11,371 nucleotides of DNA from Planctomycetota bacterium (GTDB taxonomy: Bacteria; Planctomycetota; Planctomycetia; Pirellulales; Thermoguttaceae), in assembly GCA_023397045.1 (NCBI GenBank), contig JAEWUR010000755.1:1-11371 (forward strand). Direction: 5' to 3'. This document shows, in pieces, positions 1-6,989 of this stretch (positions are counted from its first letter, which is position 1; every line of letters starts with the position of its first letter). A model generated the notes under the pieces. That model was not told the origin of the DNA. It worked only from the letters and a program-made list of their open reading frames with translations, and did not search any database. The translations under genes and the position numbers were made by a program.

Positions 1-247
1 CTATCGCGACCTGCCGGCAGGCGAGCAGATTACGTTTGACCGCGTTTTGGCCTACCGGAACGAAGAGGCGTTCAAACTGGGGCAACCGGTTCTCGAAGGC
101 GCCACGGTCACGGCCGAGGTCATGTCGCTGGCCCAAGGCCCGAAACTCGTCGTCCAGAAGATGCGCCGCCGGAAGAACTCACGTCGGAAGACCGGCCATC
201 GGCAGCTCTACACCCGAGTGAAGATCAGCAAGATCAGCGTTGGCTGA
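1..247 (+). CDS. rplU: 50S ribosomal protein L21 (C-terminal part, 5' end outside window)
   Basis: This is a structural protein of the large ribosomal subunit that binds 23S rRNA. Reading from base 2 gives 81 residues and a TGA stop at 245-247. Bacterial L21 is usually about 100 residues, so roughly 20 N-terminal residues lie outside the window. The visible part has the family pattern: a GEQITFDRVL strand, the GATVTAEV segment, the basic stretch KMRRRKNSRRKTGHRQ, and the ending YTRVKISKI. In most bacteria rpmA (L27) follows directly. Here a strong hairpin terminator begins 31 bases after the stop and the next gene is on the other strand, so rpmA is not downstream. Identification is by recognised family sequence and is secure. 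Confidence 0.96.
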   Translation, partial: YRDLPAGEQITFDRVLAYRNEEAFKLGQPVLEGATVTAEVMSLAQGPKLVVQKMRRRKNSRRKTGHRQLYTRVKISKISVG

Positions 248-278
248 TTCGGCCGACGAGGCTAAGATATCAACCAGA

Positions 279-318
279 AATGCGACCGGTGGTTTCCCGC
301 CGGTCGCATTTTTGTTTT
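279..318 (+). terminator. Intrinsic terminator of rplU
   Basis: A perfect 11-bp stem (AATGCGACCGG at 279-289 with CCGGTCGCATT at 300-310) encloses a 10-base loop. It is followed by a T-rich run interrupted by one G (309-318). Placement 31 bases after the rplU stop fits a rho-independent terminator. Confidence 0.93.
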
Positions 319-345
319 GGAACGTTGCGCGGTCAAGAAACGAAC

Positions 346-384
346 AGGTCTGCCCAAGATTTCTCTCGGGCAGACCTTTCTTTT
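346..384. terminator. Second hairpin terminator, probably bidirectional, between convergent genes
   Basis: A perfect 10-bp stem (AGGTCTGCCC at 346-355 with GGGCAGACCT at 368-377) has a 12-base loop. On the plus strand it is followed by TTCTTTT (378-384). On the minus strand the sequence leaving the stem is GTTCGTTTCTTG, moderately T-rich. It lies 28 bases beyond the stop of the minus-strand cysteine-rich gene and about 100 bases beyond rplU. It can therefore end the minus-strand transcript and back up the rplU terminator. Confidence 0.82.
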
Positions 385-405
385 AGGGTTCAGAGATGGT
401 GAATC

Positions 406-1215
406 CTAGTTGCGGGCCAAGCTACGCGAGGCCTGGTAGATGCCACGGCTTTGAATCGAAGCCGAGGGATCAGCCTTCGGGGCTGCGGGCAACGGAGCGG
501 CATTCTCAGGGGCCTTTTCCGGAGCCGCGGCAGGAGCCGCACCACCGCAACCGCCGCAAGCGGCTTCGCAGCAGCCGGTTTCGCAACCGCTGTCACAGCA
601 CTTGTTGCAGGCAAACAGGTCTTCCAACAGCTCGAGCACCGGGCGGCGATACAACTTGTGGCACTTCGGCTCACAGGTCTTTTCGCAAGCCGGCTCACAA
701 GCCGCTACCGGGCAGCAAGCGCCACAATCTTTGGCCTTGCCACACTTACGGGCTTTGCCGACCTTCTTGCAGGAAGGATCGCAGGCGGCAACTTTTTCGC
801 AAGGTTGCGGGCAGGCCTTCTCGCAGCACGCCGGTTCGGGGCAGCAGCCCTTCTCGGGACCGCAGGCTCCGTCGTCGCAGACGCAGCCCTTGGCCTCGAA
901 GAGGTCCTTCAGTCCGGCGAACAGGTCGCGGACCGGGGTGCATCGGCACTTCTGGCAGCCCTGGCTGCAGGCCGGCTCACAGGAGACGGGGTCGCAGGCA
1001 GGCTCACAGGCTTTCGGGCAGGCCTTTTCGCAAGCGGCCGGCGCACACGGTTGTGGGCAGGCCTTTTCGCAACAGGCGACCTTGGCGCAAGCATTGCACT
1101 CGCCGCAGCCACCGCAATTCAGCCCAAGCATGCGGTCGAGGAGTTCAAATCCGAACCCTTGGCTGCACAGGGCTACGCTCACAAGGAGCGCTCCAAAAAT
1201 CGTTTTGCCTCTCAT
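406..1215 (-). CDS. Secreted cysteine-rich repeat protein, function unknown
   Basis: The 269-residue protein has an N-terminal signal peptide (about residues 1-22, hydrophobic core FGALLVSVAL). It contains 45 cysteines, nearly all between residues 34 and 223, mostly as CxxxC, CC and CxxC in a background of Glu, Lys, Pro and Ala. The unit CCEKACPQPC occurs twice (48-57, 130-139). Three short amphipathic segments rich in Leu and Phe each lead into a Cys cluster (F23-C40, P94-C113, P192-C207), suggesting a threefold module. The tail from about 224 is Ala/Pro-rich and free of Cys. AAGGAG ten bases upstream supports the ATG at 1215. Near-identical 18-base DNA repeats (1016-1033 and 1055-1072) underlie the protein repeats. 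I recognise no enzyme domain. Such proteins occur in planctomycetes; a disulfide-bonded envelope component or a metal binder is inference only. Confidence 0.85.
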   Translation of the reverse strand: MRGKTIFGALLVSVALCSQGFGFELLDRMLGLNCGGCGECNACAKVACCEKACPQPCAPAACEKACPKACEPACDPVSCEPACSQGCQKCRCTPVRDLFAGLKDLFEAKGCVCDDGACGPEKGCCPEPACCEKACPQPCEKVAACDPSCKKVGKARKCGKAKDCGACCPVAACEPACEKTCEPKCHKLYRRPVLELLEDLFACNKCCDSGCETGCCEAACGGCGGAAPAAAPEKAPENAAPLPAAPKADPSASIQSRGIYQASRSLARN

Positions 1216-1674
1216 TGAGCAACAACTCCTTTACAGTGAACTGGGGTCTAGGAAGGTGGGTCGTTACCCGCAGTTCATACGGTGTACTGCGCCAGGGCCG
1301 TCGAGCCATTCCTTGGCCCGATTTACGACTGACCGGTTGCCTGACGCGCCCTCAAGGCGTGCCGACTTGACACGCACGATTGGCTAAGGGTCAGTGTAGG
1401 GTATCGGCCTCGTCGCGAAGCCGCCTTGAGCGAACGCAACGTATTTCCAGCAAAAGGTTTAATGCTCTCGCTGCGCAAACATTTCCGCGCGCGTAAGACA
1501 GCGAAGATTTAACGGTCGTAGGGCACCTGAAAAGGCAAGAATTCAGATACGCAGATTGACTTTTAGGAAGTCGCGACTCAATTTACCTAGGTTTCTACGC
1601 CGTTTCGATAGGGCCGTTGCACCCATAAGGGGAGAGGCGAAAAAGGAGACCGCCCCGCGCAGACAGCGCACTCG
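1216..1674. other. Intergenic stretch without recognisable gene
   Basis: I see no convincing coding sequence or structured RNA gene in these 459 bases, which separate two minus-strand genes. The part next to 1215 is the leader and presumed promoter region of the cysteine-rich gene. It contains an imperfect 23-bp dyad at 1269-1291 (arms CGCAGTTCA and TGTACTGCG around TACGG, one mismatched arm position). There is also a short hairpin around 1348-1365 (CGCGCC/GGCGTG) with no T-run, and a 10-bp palindrome AGTCGCGACT at 1569-1578. No clear -35/-10 pair stands out on either strand. Confidence 0.6.
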
Positions 1675-1809
1675 TCATTTCTTGGGGCGGCTTTGAGGCT
1701 CGCTGCAACGCCGGCACCGCGTTTTCTGAGAATTGATCTTCGCACCGCACTTCGGACAGCGACGGCTTTTCAACTTCAAGACAAAAGTCGTTCGTGGACG
1801 CGTTCCCAT
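1675..1809 (-). CDS. Small basic zinc-ribbon protein (44 aa)
   Basis: An ATG at 1809 and a TGA at 1675-1677 give 44 residues. The core is CPKC at residues 18-21 and CRRC at 32-35 (CX2C-X10-CX2C), a zinc-ribbon or rubredoxin-like knuckle pattern. There are 15 Lys/Arg and only one acidic residue, with basic tails on both sides (GTRPRTTFVLKLKSRR before, SRPKK after). A GGAGAG ribosome binding site nine bases upstream supports the start. A longer minus-strand frame overlaps the locus (1595-1993), but it reads the zinc-ribbon DNA out of frame and shows no family features. The charge and four-Cys knuckle suggest nucleic-acid or ribosome binding, but I do not recognise a named family. The gene is divergent from the caspase-like gene with a 202-base shared upstream region. 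Confidence 0.78.
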   Translation of the reverse strand: MGTRPRTTFVLKLKSRRCPKCGAKINSQKTRCRRCSEPQSRPKK

Positions 1810-1818
1810 GTTGGCTGA

Positions 1819-1824
1819 CTCTCC
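1819..1824 (-). promoter_or_regulatory. Ribosome binding site of the small zinc-ribbon gene
   Basis: GGAGAG on the minus strand lies nine bases before the ATG at 1809. It is a main reason for accepting this 44-codon frame as a real gene. Confidence 0.7.
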
Positions 1825-2011
1825 AAAATCCATCAGGTAATATAGAATGTATGCCTCGCGGCATCGATTGGCGAGAGACCCAATCTAACGGTTTTTCGCC
1901 AATACGACAAGCCCCAGGGCCGACCAAAAGAGCTAGACGCACAAACCTGAACCGCATTGCCGTTATTGACCGAGAACTTCCAGACTTCGCCATTCCTCAA
2001 GGAGAAAACTC

Positions 2012-3175
2012 ATGTCTTCGCTACGATGGATCACCGTTCTGGTTGCCTTGGTAGCCGTTTTCGCCTGGACGGACGAAACGCACGCACAACGAGTCCATCT
2101 GCTGGCGGTTGGCGATACCGACGACCCGGCCATTGGTGAAGGCGTCGAAAACGACCTGGGCAACGTCGTCTCGACCTTTTTCATTCTTCTTCGCGAACGG
2201 CAGTTGGAGTTCGAGCGGCTCTCCGGCGAAGACGTGTCGACCGAGAACGTGCTCCGCGCGATCAATAACGTCCGGCTGACAGGCGACGACGCGCTGGTTT
2301 TCTATTGGTCCGGGCACGGCGCCCGGGACGACAACGGTCAATACCTTCAAATGCCCAAGGGCGGAAACCTCTACCGCTCGACCCTGCTCGGGGCTCTCAA
2401 GAAGAAAGGGGCTCGCCTCACGGTTCTACTGACCGATTGCTGCAACGCGGTGAGTGATGCCTCGGCCGGAGCACCGCCGATCTCGCCGGCGTCGCCCGAC
2501 CCGAATCGAAAGACATCGCCGTTGTTCGACCAACTTTTCCTGAAGACCGAGGGATTGGTGGACGTCAATGCGGCCGAGGAAGGCCAATTGGCGTTGGGCA
2601 CGAAGGAAGGCGGACTGTTCACGTTGTCGCTCGTCTACATGATGCCGGTCCACGGCGGCGACGACATGGGCTCGGCCGGACTTGATGATGCGTTCGGCGT
2701 CTTCTGGCGGAACTCCGAGAAACGGCTCTCGTGGCAGGACGTCATCGAGCAGAGTCGGCAGCAAGTGCAGGACCTCTTCACCGAGATGAATCCCGACGGG
2801 TTGGCGGCGCGTGACGGAAAGGTCCATCGAGAACAGACGGTCGCCGCTTGGGAATTGCCCGAGCCGCCGAAAGCGTCGTCCAAGGCCGATCGGGGCAGCC
2901 GGTTCGGCGTCGAGGCGACCAACAATAACGGCGAGGGCGTGCGCGTCGTTCGCGTATGGGACGATTACCCCGGCACCCGAGTCACCGAGGTCGGCGGCGC
3001 CCAATGGATTCGACTTCAGCCCGGCGACGTCATTCTGACGATCAACGGGCGGCGAATCACGGGCAAACGTGACTATTGGAATGCCGTGAAAGAGTCGCCA
3101 TTGGACATGCAATTCACCGTTCGCGATGTGACCGACGGGACAATCCGGCGGATGAAGGTCCAGCTACGCTATTGA
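2012..3175 (+). CDS. Secreted caspase-like (peptidase C14) protein with C-terminal PDZ domain
   Basis: The 387-residue protein is probably a secreted cysteine peptidase. Residues 1-25 form a signal peptide ending THA, with cleavage before Gln26. A caspase/metacaspase-type domain spans about 27-260. After the strand DALVFYW comes SGHG with the likely catalytic His102. After LTVLLT comes DCCN, where Cys144 aligns with the catalytic Cys of the metacaspase DSCHSG motif (Cys143 is adjacent). The later GQLALGTKEGGLFTLSL segment is also typical of the fold. Residues about 294-387 form a PDZ domain with the LQPGDVILTINGRRI core, normally a peptide-binding module. AAGGAG seven bases before the ATG supports the start. 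The gene is divergent from the zinc-ribbon gene and followed by a terminator. The substrate is unknown. Caspase homologues are numerous in planctomycetes; a role in cell death is not implied by this sequence. Confidence 0.88.
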   Translation: MSSLRWITVLVALVAVFAWTDETHAQRVHLLAVGDTDDPAIGEGVENDLGNVVSTFFILLRERQLEFERLSGEDVSTENVLRAINNVRLTGDDALVFYWSGHGARDDNGQYLQMPKGGNLYRSTLLGALKKKGARLTVLLTDCCNAVSDASAGAPPISPASPDPNRKTSPLFDQLFLKTEGLVDVNAAEEGQLALGTKEGGLFTLSLVYMMPVHGGDDMGSAGLDDAFGVFWRNSEKRLSWQDVIEQSRQQVQDLFTEMNPDGLAARDGKVHREQTVAAWELPEPPKASSKADRGSRFGVEATNNNGEGVRVVRVWDDYPGTRVTEVGGAQWIRLQPGDVILTINGRRITGKRDYWNAVKESPLDMQFTVRDVTDGTIRRMKVQLRY

Positions 3176-3208
3176 CGCACACTGCGAAACCGGCTTCCAA
3201 ACGGCCGT

Positions 3209-3235
3209 CGCGGCACGAGATTGTTGCGTCTTTTT
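3209..3235 (+). terminator. Probable terminator of the caspase-like gene
   Basis: CGCGGCA (3209-3215) pairs with TGTTGCG (3222-3228) as a 7-bp stem containing two G-U pairs and a 6-base loop. It is followed by TCTTTTT. The hairpin starts 33 bases after the stop codon. The wobble pairs make it weaker than the rplU terminator. Confidence 0.55.
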
Positions 3236-3387
3236 CGCAGAGGCACATCCCGACGATCGTTCCGCGCAATCGCCGCAGGGCATCGCAAGTTCTTTGCAGT
3301 CCAACACTTGCGGGCTGCTGTGCCGATCGGTCGAAGCGGCTGGAACGGCTGCCCGTCGGCGAGGGCCGTCCGACGCAAACCCTATTC

Positions 3388-3393
3388 TATAAT
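3388..3393 (+). promoter_or_regulatory. Candidate -10 box upstream of hybrid histidine kinase
   Basis: A perfect TATAAT lies 125 bases before the kinase start. There is no good TTGACA-like element at the expected distance (the sequence near 3365-3370 is GC-rich), so the call rests on the -10 box and its position alone. Confidence 0.4.
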
Positions 3394-3518
3394 TTCCCAG
3401 GGCCAGTTATGCGCATGGGGCGCTCGTGAATCGTCCTCCAGGACAGTCGTGGCAACCTGACCGTTGATGGCTTTCCCACCCGTTGTGACCCACACCTCCA
3501 ACTCCGCCGGAAAACGAC

Positions 3519-6500
3519 ATGTCGGAATCATCGCTCTCCGTTTCTCGCAATGATCTTGGACACGGAAGTTGGCGCGACGCGCTGCTCATTCTCTTGGGTG
3601 TTCTTTCGTGCATCGCGATTGTCGGGCTGACATGGACCTATGTGGCATCGCGACAGGGCCCGCATCGCACGCTTCAGACCATGATTGCGAATGAACGCCT
3701 CATTCGGATGTCGACCTATTGCACCGAGGAACTGCAACGCGAGCGGTTCATGGCGACGCTTTCGACGGCCGGCGCAAAAGAAGCAGACCGTCCCGAGGTC
3801 TGGGAGGAGCAGATTGGCCGCACCGACCAAAGCATCAAGGAATTCGAGCAGGCGCTGTCGAAGGCCGCGATCCGACGCGACGAGATCGACGCTACGCTGA
3901 TGATGCTCGAACGGATTCCGCAAATCCGCAAGGCCGCGCAATCGAGCAGTGCCGATCAGTGGCCGGCCGTGTGTTCGGCCTACTCCCAATTGATCGACGC
4001 CGTCATCGAGTCGTGCCAGGCGACTCGCGACACCGAAACCGGCCGAGGGATGGGCAAGTTCTTCGTCAAGATGGTGTTGATCCAAACCTCGCGCGAAGCG
4101 GCCTCCCGTCTTCAAGTCGTCTTGGATGCTCATTGCGTTCTGAAACAACCGTTTTCGGCCAAGGACGTTCTCGAAGTCGCGCGACTTTGGACGACGACGT
4201 CGGAATTTCTGGGCGCCGCGATGGCTGGGGTGGGTGCGAAATCGAATCCGCTTCTGGTCGAAGTCTATCGATCCGCGCCGTGGCGCACACTACGCGAGAC
4301 CAGCACGCGAATCGTCGAACACGGCCCGGGGGCCACCGTCGACGGCCTTCCCGACCCATCGAAAGGTCAGCCATCCGTCGCGGCGAGCATTCTTGCGGTC
4401 GAGCGCCTGGAGGGCAACGTTTTGCATGCGCAGATCACCCAGTTCGACCAATGGGATCAGAAACAGTCCGTCGGGATGTACGCTTGGGTCGCAACGGTGT
4501 TCGTCTGTCAGGTCATCGTGGCGGTTCTCAGTCTTGGCAGCGTGATCATGCGGCGACGTCTGGCAAGCACCAACGTCTTGCTCTCGGAACGCGAGACCGA
4601 CTTGGACACGACGCTCCGTTCGCTCGGCGACGCGGTCATTGCCACGGATACCGACGCGTGCGTCACGCAAATGAACCCGGCGGCGGAGAAGTTGACCGGT
4701 TGGTCCCTTGCCGAAGCCTCGGGCCAATCGCTCGAAACGGTGTTTCACCCCATCCACGCCAAGACGCGCGAGCCGATTGCCAACCCGCTCTACAAGGCAC
4801 TGCAAGAAGGCGAGGTTGTCCAACTGGTTTACGACACGATCCTCCTCTCGCGCGATGGAACCGAACACCATATCGCGAGCAATGCATCGCCCATCGTCAA
4901 TTCCGAGCAGCGCATTCGAGGGGCGGTGCTGGTTGTCCGCGACATCACGGCGGAGCATAAGATGCGTCAGGAGCTTCGCGACAGCGAAGTCCTGCATCGG
5001 ACGCTGATGGAAAACCTCCCGGCGGGCGTCGTGATCATCGATCCCGCAACCCGGGTGATCGAAAGCATCAATCCGTATGCCGCGATGTTGTTTGGTGCGG
5101 CGGAAGAGCAAATCGTCGGGCGTCAATGCCATTCGTTCTTATGTCCGTCCCAGAAAAACGCCTGCCCTATCTGCGATCTCGACCAGACGGTGGACAATGC
5201 CGAGAGGATCATGCTTCGGGCGAACGGCACTCGCGTTCCGATCCTCAAGTCGGTCAAGCGGGTTCAAGTGAAAGGCCGGGAGCGGCTGTTGGAGTGTTTC
5301 GTCAACATTTCGGCCAACAAAGAGATCGAGGCAAACTTGCGCAGCGCCAAGCAAGCGTTGGAGCAGCATGTCGTCGCCCTGCGGTTCGCGAACCAAGCCC
5401 TGGAGGAATCCTCGCGCGCGGTCGAAACCGGGGCCAAGGCGAGCAACGAGATTCTGGCCAACATGAGCCATGAAATCCTGACGATCATGACGGCGATCCT
5501 CGGTTTTGCCGAAAGACTGCTGACCGAGCCCGGGCTCGAAAAGGCGCCCCAACATCGCGTCGAAGCGTTCAAAACCATCGCTCGAAACGGCCGCCGGCTG
5601 CTGACGGTCATCGACAACATTCTCGACTTGTCGAAACTGGAAGCCGGAAAGATGCAGTTGGAACAGGCGACGTGTTCGCCCGTCCTGATGCTCATGGAAG
5701 TCATCTCGATCACCCAGGTTCAGGCGGACGCCAAAGGGCTGACGCTGAAACTCGAATACGACGGTCCGGTTCCGGAGTGCGTCTGCACCGATCCAAAACG
5801 ATTCCGCCAGATCATGGTTCATCTGGTCCAAAACTCGATCCAAAGGACCGAATCGGGAGAGATCCGAATCGTCGTGAGCGTCGAGAATCGTAAATCGGCC
5901 AGACCGAAGTTGGTCTGCAAGGTCATCGACTCCGGCAAGGGACTCACGAGCGAAGAAATCAAGTGGGTCTTTGAACCGTTCCACAAGGCGAACGCTACGG
6001 CCGACCGGAAACGCATTACCACCGACCTCGGCTTGGCCATCAGCAAGCGGCTTGCCCAATTGCTTGAAGGCGTCTTGATTGTCGACAGTCGGCCGGGCAA
6101 GGGAACAACGCTCACGGTGAGCATCGGCACCGGCCCGCTCGACAAGGTCTCGATGATCGAAGATCCGTCGCAGATCTCGATTCGAAAGACCCTGCGAAAG
6201 ACGATGGCGTCGGACGCCCCGACCGAATTGAATTGCCGAGTCCTTTTGGCCGAGGACACGCCCGACATCCAGCGTTTAATCGCTGCCCAACTGGAGGATT
6301 GCGGCGCCGAGGTTTCCGTCGTCGATAACGGACAGCTTGCCGTCGAGCAAGCCTGGGCCGCGCAGCACGACGGTTGTCCTTACGACGTGATTCTGATGGA
6401 CATGCAAATGCCCGTGATGGACGGATTCGAGGCGACCGAACGCCTTCGACTCGAGGGCTATACCGGCCAGATCATCGCGCTGACGGTCCGTTCGATGCGT

Positions 6501-6704
6501 TGGCATCGCAGCGAGTGCCTCAAATCCGGCTGCAACCATTTCCTGTCGAAGCCGATCGATCCGAAACGGCTGATCTCGTTGGTCGCCGAATCGCTGGCCG
6601 CCGCGGGCTCTTCCAAGCGGTCGCCAACATGCCAGGGCATTCTGGAATCGAACCCGTCCGACGCCGACGGCGATCGATCGTCGATCGACGAGGAACTCGT
6701 CTGA
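3519..6704 (+). CDS. Hybrid sensor histidine kinase: NIT-like sensor, PAS-PAS-HisKA-HATPase-receiver
   Basis: This 1061-residue membrane sensor autophosphorylates and passes phosphate to its own receiver. Order: membrane helix about 20-43; helical periplasmic region about 45-315 with ELQRERF (71-77) and a helix pattern resembling the NIT nitrate/nitrite sensor (moderate confidence); membrane helix about 318-342; PAS about 361-480; PAS about 493-610; coiled linker; HisKA with His651; HATPase with N-box Asn772 and G1 box DSGKGL from Asp804; receiver about 906-1027 with Glu912/Asp913, phospho-acceptor Asp961, Thr989 and Lys1011. The second PAS has Cys537, His538, Cys542, Cys549 and Cys552. The H-box is HEILTI instead of HEIRTP, with Leu654 and Ile656 replacing Arg and Pro. 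No separate regulator is adjacent. The ribosome binding site is weak (GGA nine bases upstream). The gene ends 20 bases from convergent yidD. Confidence 0.92.
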   Translation: MSESSLSVSRNDLGHGSWRDALLILLGVLSCIAIVGLTWTYVASRQGPHRTLQTMIANERLIRMSTYCTEELQRERFMATLSTAGAKEADRPEVWEEQIGRTDQSIKEFEQALSKAAIRRDEIDATLMMLERIPQIRKAAQSSSADQWPAVCSAYSQLIDAVIESCQATRDTETGRGMGKFFVKMVLIQTSREAASRLQVVLDAHCVLKQPFSAKDVLEVARLWTTTSEFLGAAMAGVGAKSNPLLVEVYRSAPWRTLRETSTRIVEHGPGATVDGLPDPSKGQPSVAASILAVERLEGNVLHAQITQFDQWDQKQSVGMYAWVATVFVCQVIVAVLSLGSVIMRRRLASTNVLLSERETDLDTTLRSLGDAVIATDTDACVTQMNPAAEKLTGWSLAEASGQSLETVFHPIHAKTREPIANPLYKALQEGEVVQLVYDTILLSRDGTEHHIASNASPIVNSEQRIRGAVLVVRDITAEHKMRQELRDSEVLHRTLMENLPAGVVIIDPATRVIESINPYAAMLFGAAEEQIVGRQCHSFLCPSQKNACPICDLDQTVDNAERIMLRANGTRVPILKSVKRVQVKGRERLLECFVNISANKEIEANLRSAKQALEQHVVALRFANQALEESSRAVETGAKASNEILANMSHEILTIMTAILGFAERLLTEPGLEKAPQHRVEAFKTIARNGRRLLTVIDNILDLSKLEAGKMQLEQATCSPVLMLMEVISITQVQADAKGLTLKLEYDGPVPECVCTDPKRFRQIMVHLVQNSIQRTESGEIRIVVSVENRKSARPKLVCKVIDSGKGLTSEEIKWVFEPFHKANATADRKRITTDLGLAISKRLAQLLEGVLIVDSRPGKGTTLTVSIGTGPLDKVSMIEDPSQISIRKTLRKTMASDAPTELNCRVLLAEDTPDIQRLIAAQLEDCGAEVSVVDNGQLAVEQAWAAQHDGCPYDVILMDMQMPVMDGFEATERLRLEGYTGQIIALTVRSMRWHRSECLKSGCNHFLSKPIDPKRLISLVAESLAAAGSSKRSPTCQGILESNPSDADGDRSSIDEELV

Positions 6705-6724
6705 GCGGAGTCGTGACGGCAGGA

Positions 6725-6952
6725 TTACGGCGGATCGTAGCCGCCGGGATTCCAGGGATGGCAACGGCAGATGCGCCAGACGCCGCGGCACGCTCCTCGG
6801 ACGGCGCCGTATTTGCGCACCGCTTCGATGAAATACCGGCTGCAACTCGGCTCGAAGCGGCACCGTTGCCCCAGCATCGGGCTGAGGGTCCATTGATAGA
6901 CGCGAACCAATCCGATCAGCAGCATCGCCGGCAGTTGTCGTAGAAATCGCAT
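6725..6952 (-). CDS. yidD: Membrane protein insertion efficiency factor YidD
   Basis: The 75-residue protein is of the small YidD family, which is membrane-associated and assists YidC-dependent insertion of inner-membrane proteins. Visible hallmarks are LIGLVRVYQWTLSPMLGQRCRFEP, then the conserved PSCSRYFIEAVRKYG, and the Trp/Cys/His-rich RICRCHPWNPGGYDP end. I chose the ATG at 6952 because GGTG lies upstream. An in-frame GTG at 6964 would add four residues. The start lies 37 bases after the rnpA stop, so the two are probably co-transcribed, as in most bacteria. The stop is 20 bases from the end of the convergent hybrid kinase gene, with no terminator in the gap. Confidence 0.95.
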   Translation of the reverse strand: MRFLRQLPAMLLIGLVRVYQWTLSPMLGQRCRFEPSCSRYFIEAVRKYGAVRGACRGVWRICRCHPWNPGGYDPP

Positions 6953-6989
6953 GGTCGGTTTCACCCAGGTTGCATCGGGCGAAAGGCGT

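Larger units (their letters stand above)
3176..3518. other. Intergenic stretch between caspase-like gene and hybrid kinase
   Basis: No supported gene is seen in these 343 bases; short frames on both strands lack recognisable features. The stretch holds a probable terminator near its start (3209-3235) and a TATAAT box at 3388-3393. These imply that the two flanking plus-strand genes are separate transcription units. Confidence 0.6.

Noticed and set aside
396..1387. Long plus-strand open frames (up to 324 codons) opposite the cysteine-rich gene
   Set aside because: They mirror the repetitive codons of the minus-strand gene, lack ribosome binding sites and recognisable domains, while the minus-strand frame has a signal peptide, a good binding site and patterned cysteines.
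1595..1993. 132-codon minus-strand frame
   Set aside because: It reads the zinc-ribbon gene out of frame and shows no family features. The shorter 44-codon frame inside it has the binding site and the CX2C pairs.
4290..6059. Long minus-strand frames (280 and 306 codons) inside the hybrid kinase gene
   Set aside because: They are antisense shadows of a GC-rich gene whose plus-strand product has seven ordered, recognisable domains.
1675..6704. Zinc-ribbon, caspase-like and hybrid-kinase genes as a new defence or cell-death system
   Set aside because: The protease carries a signal peptide, the zinc-ribbon gene is divergent, a terminator and a separate promoter separate the kinase, and no nuclease, nucleotide cyclase, NTPase or other typical partner is present.
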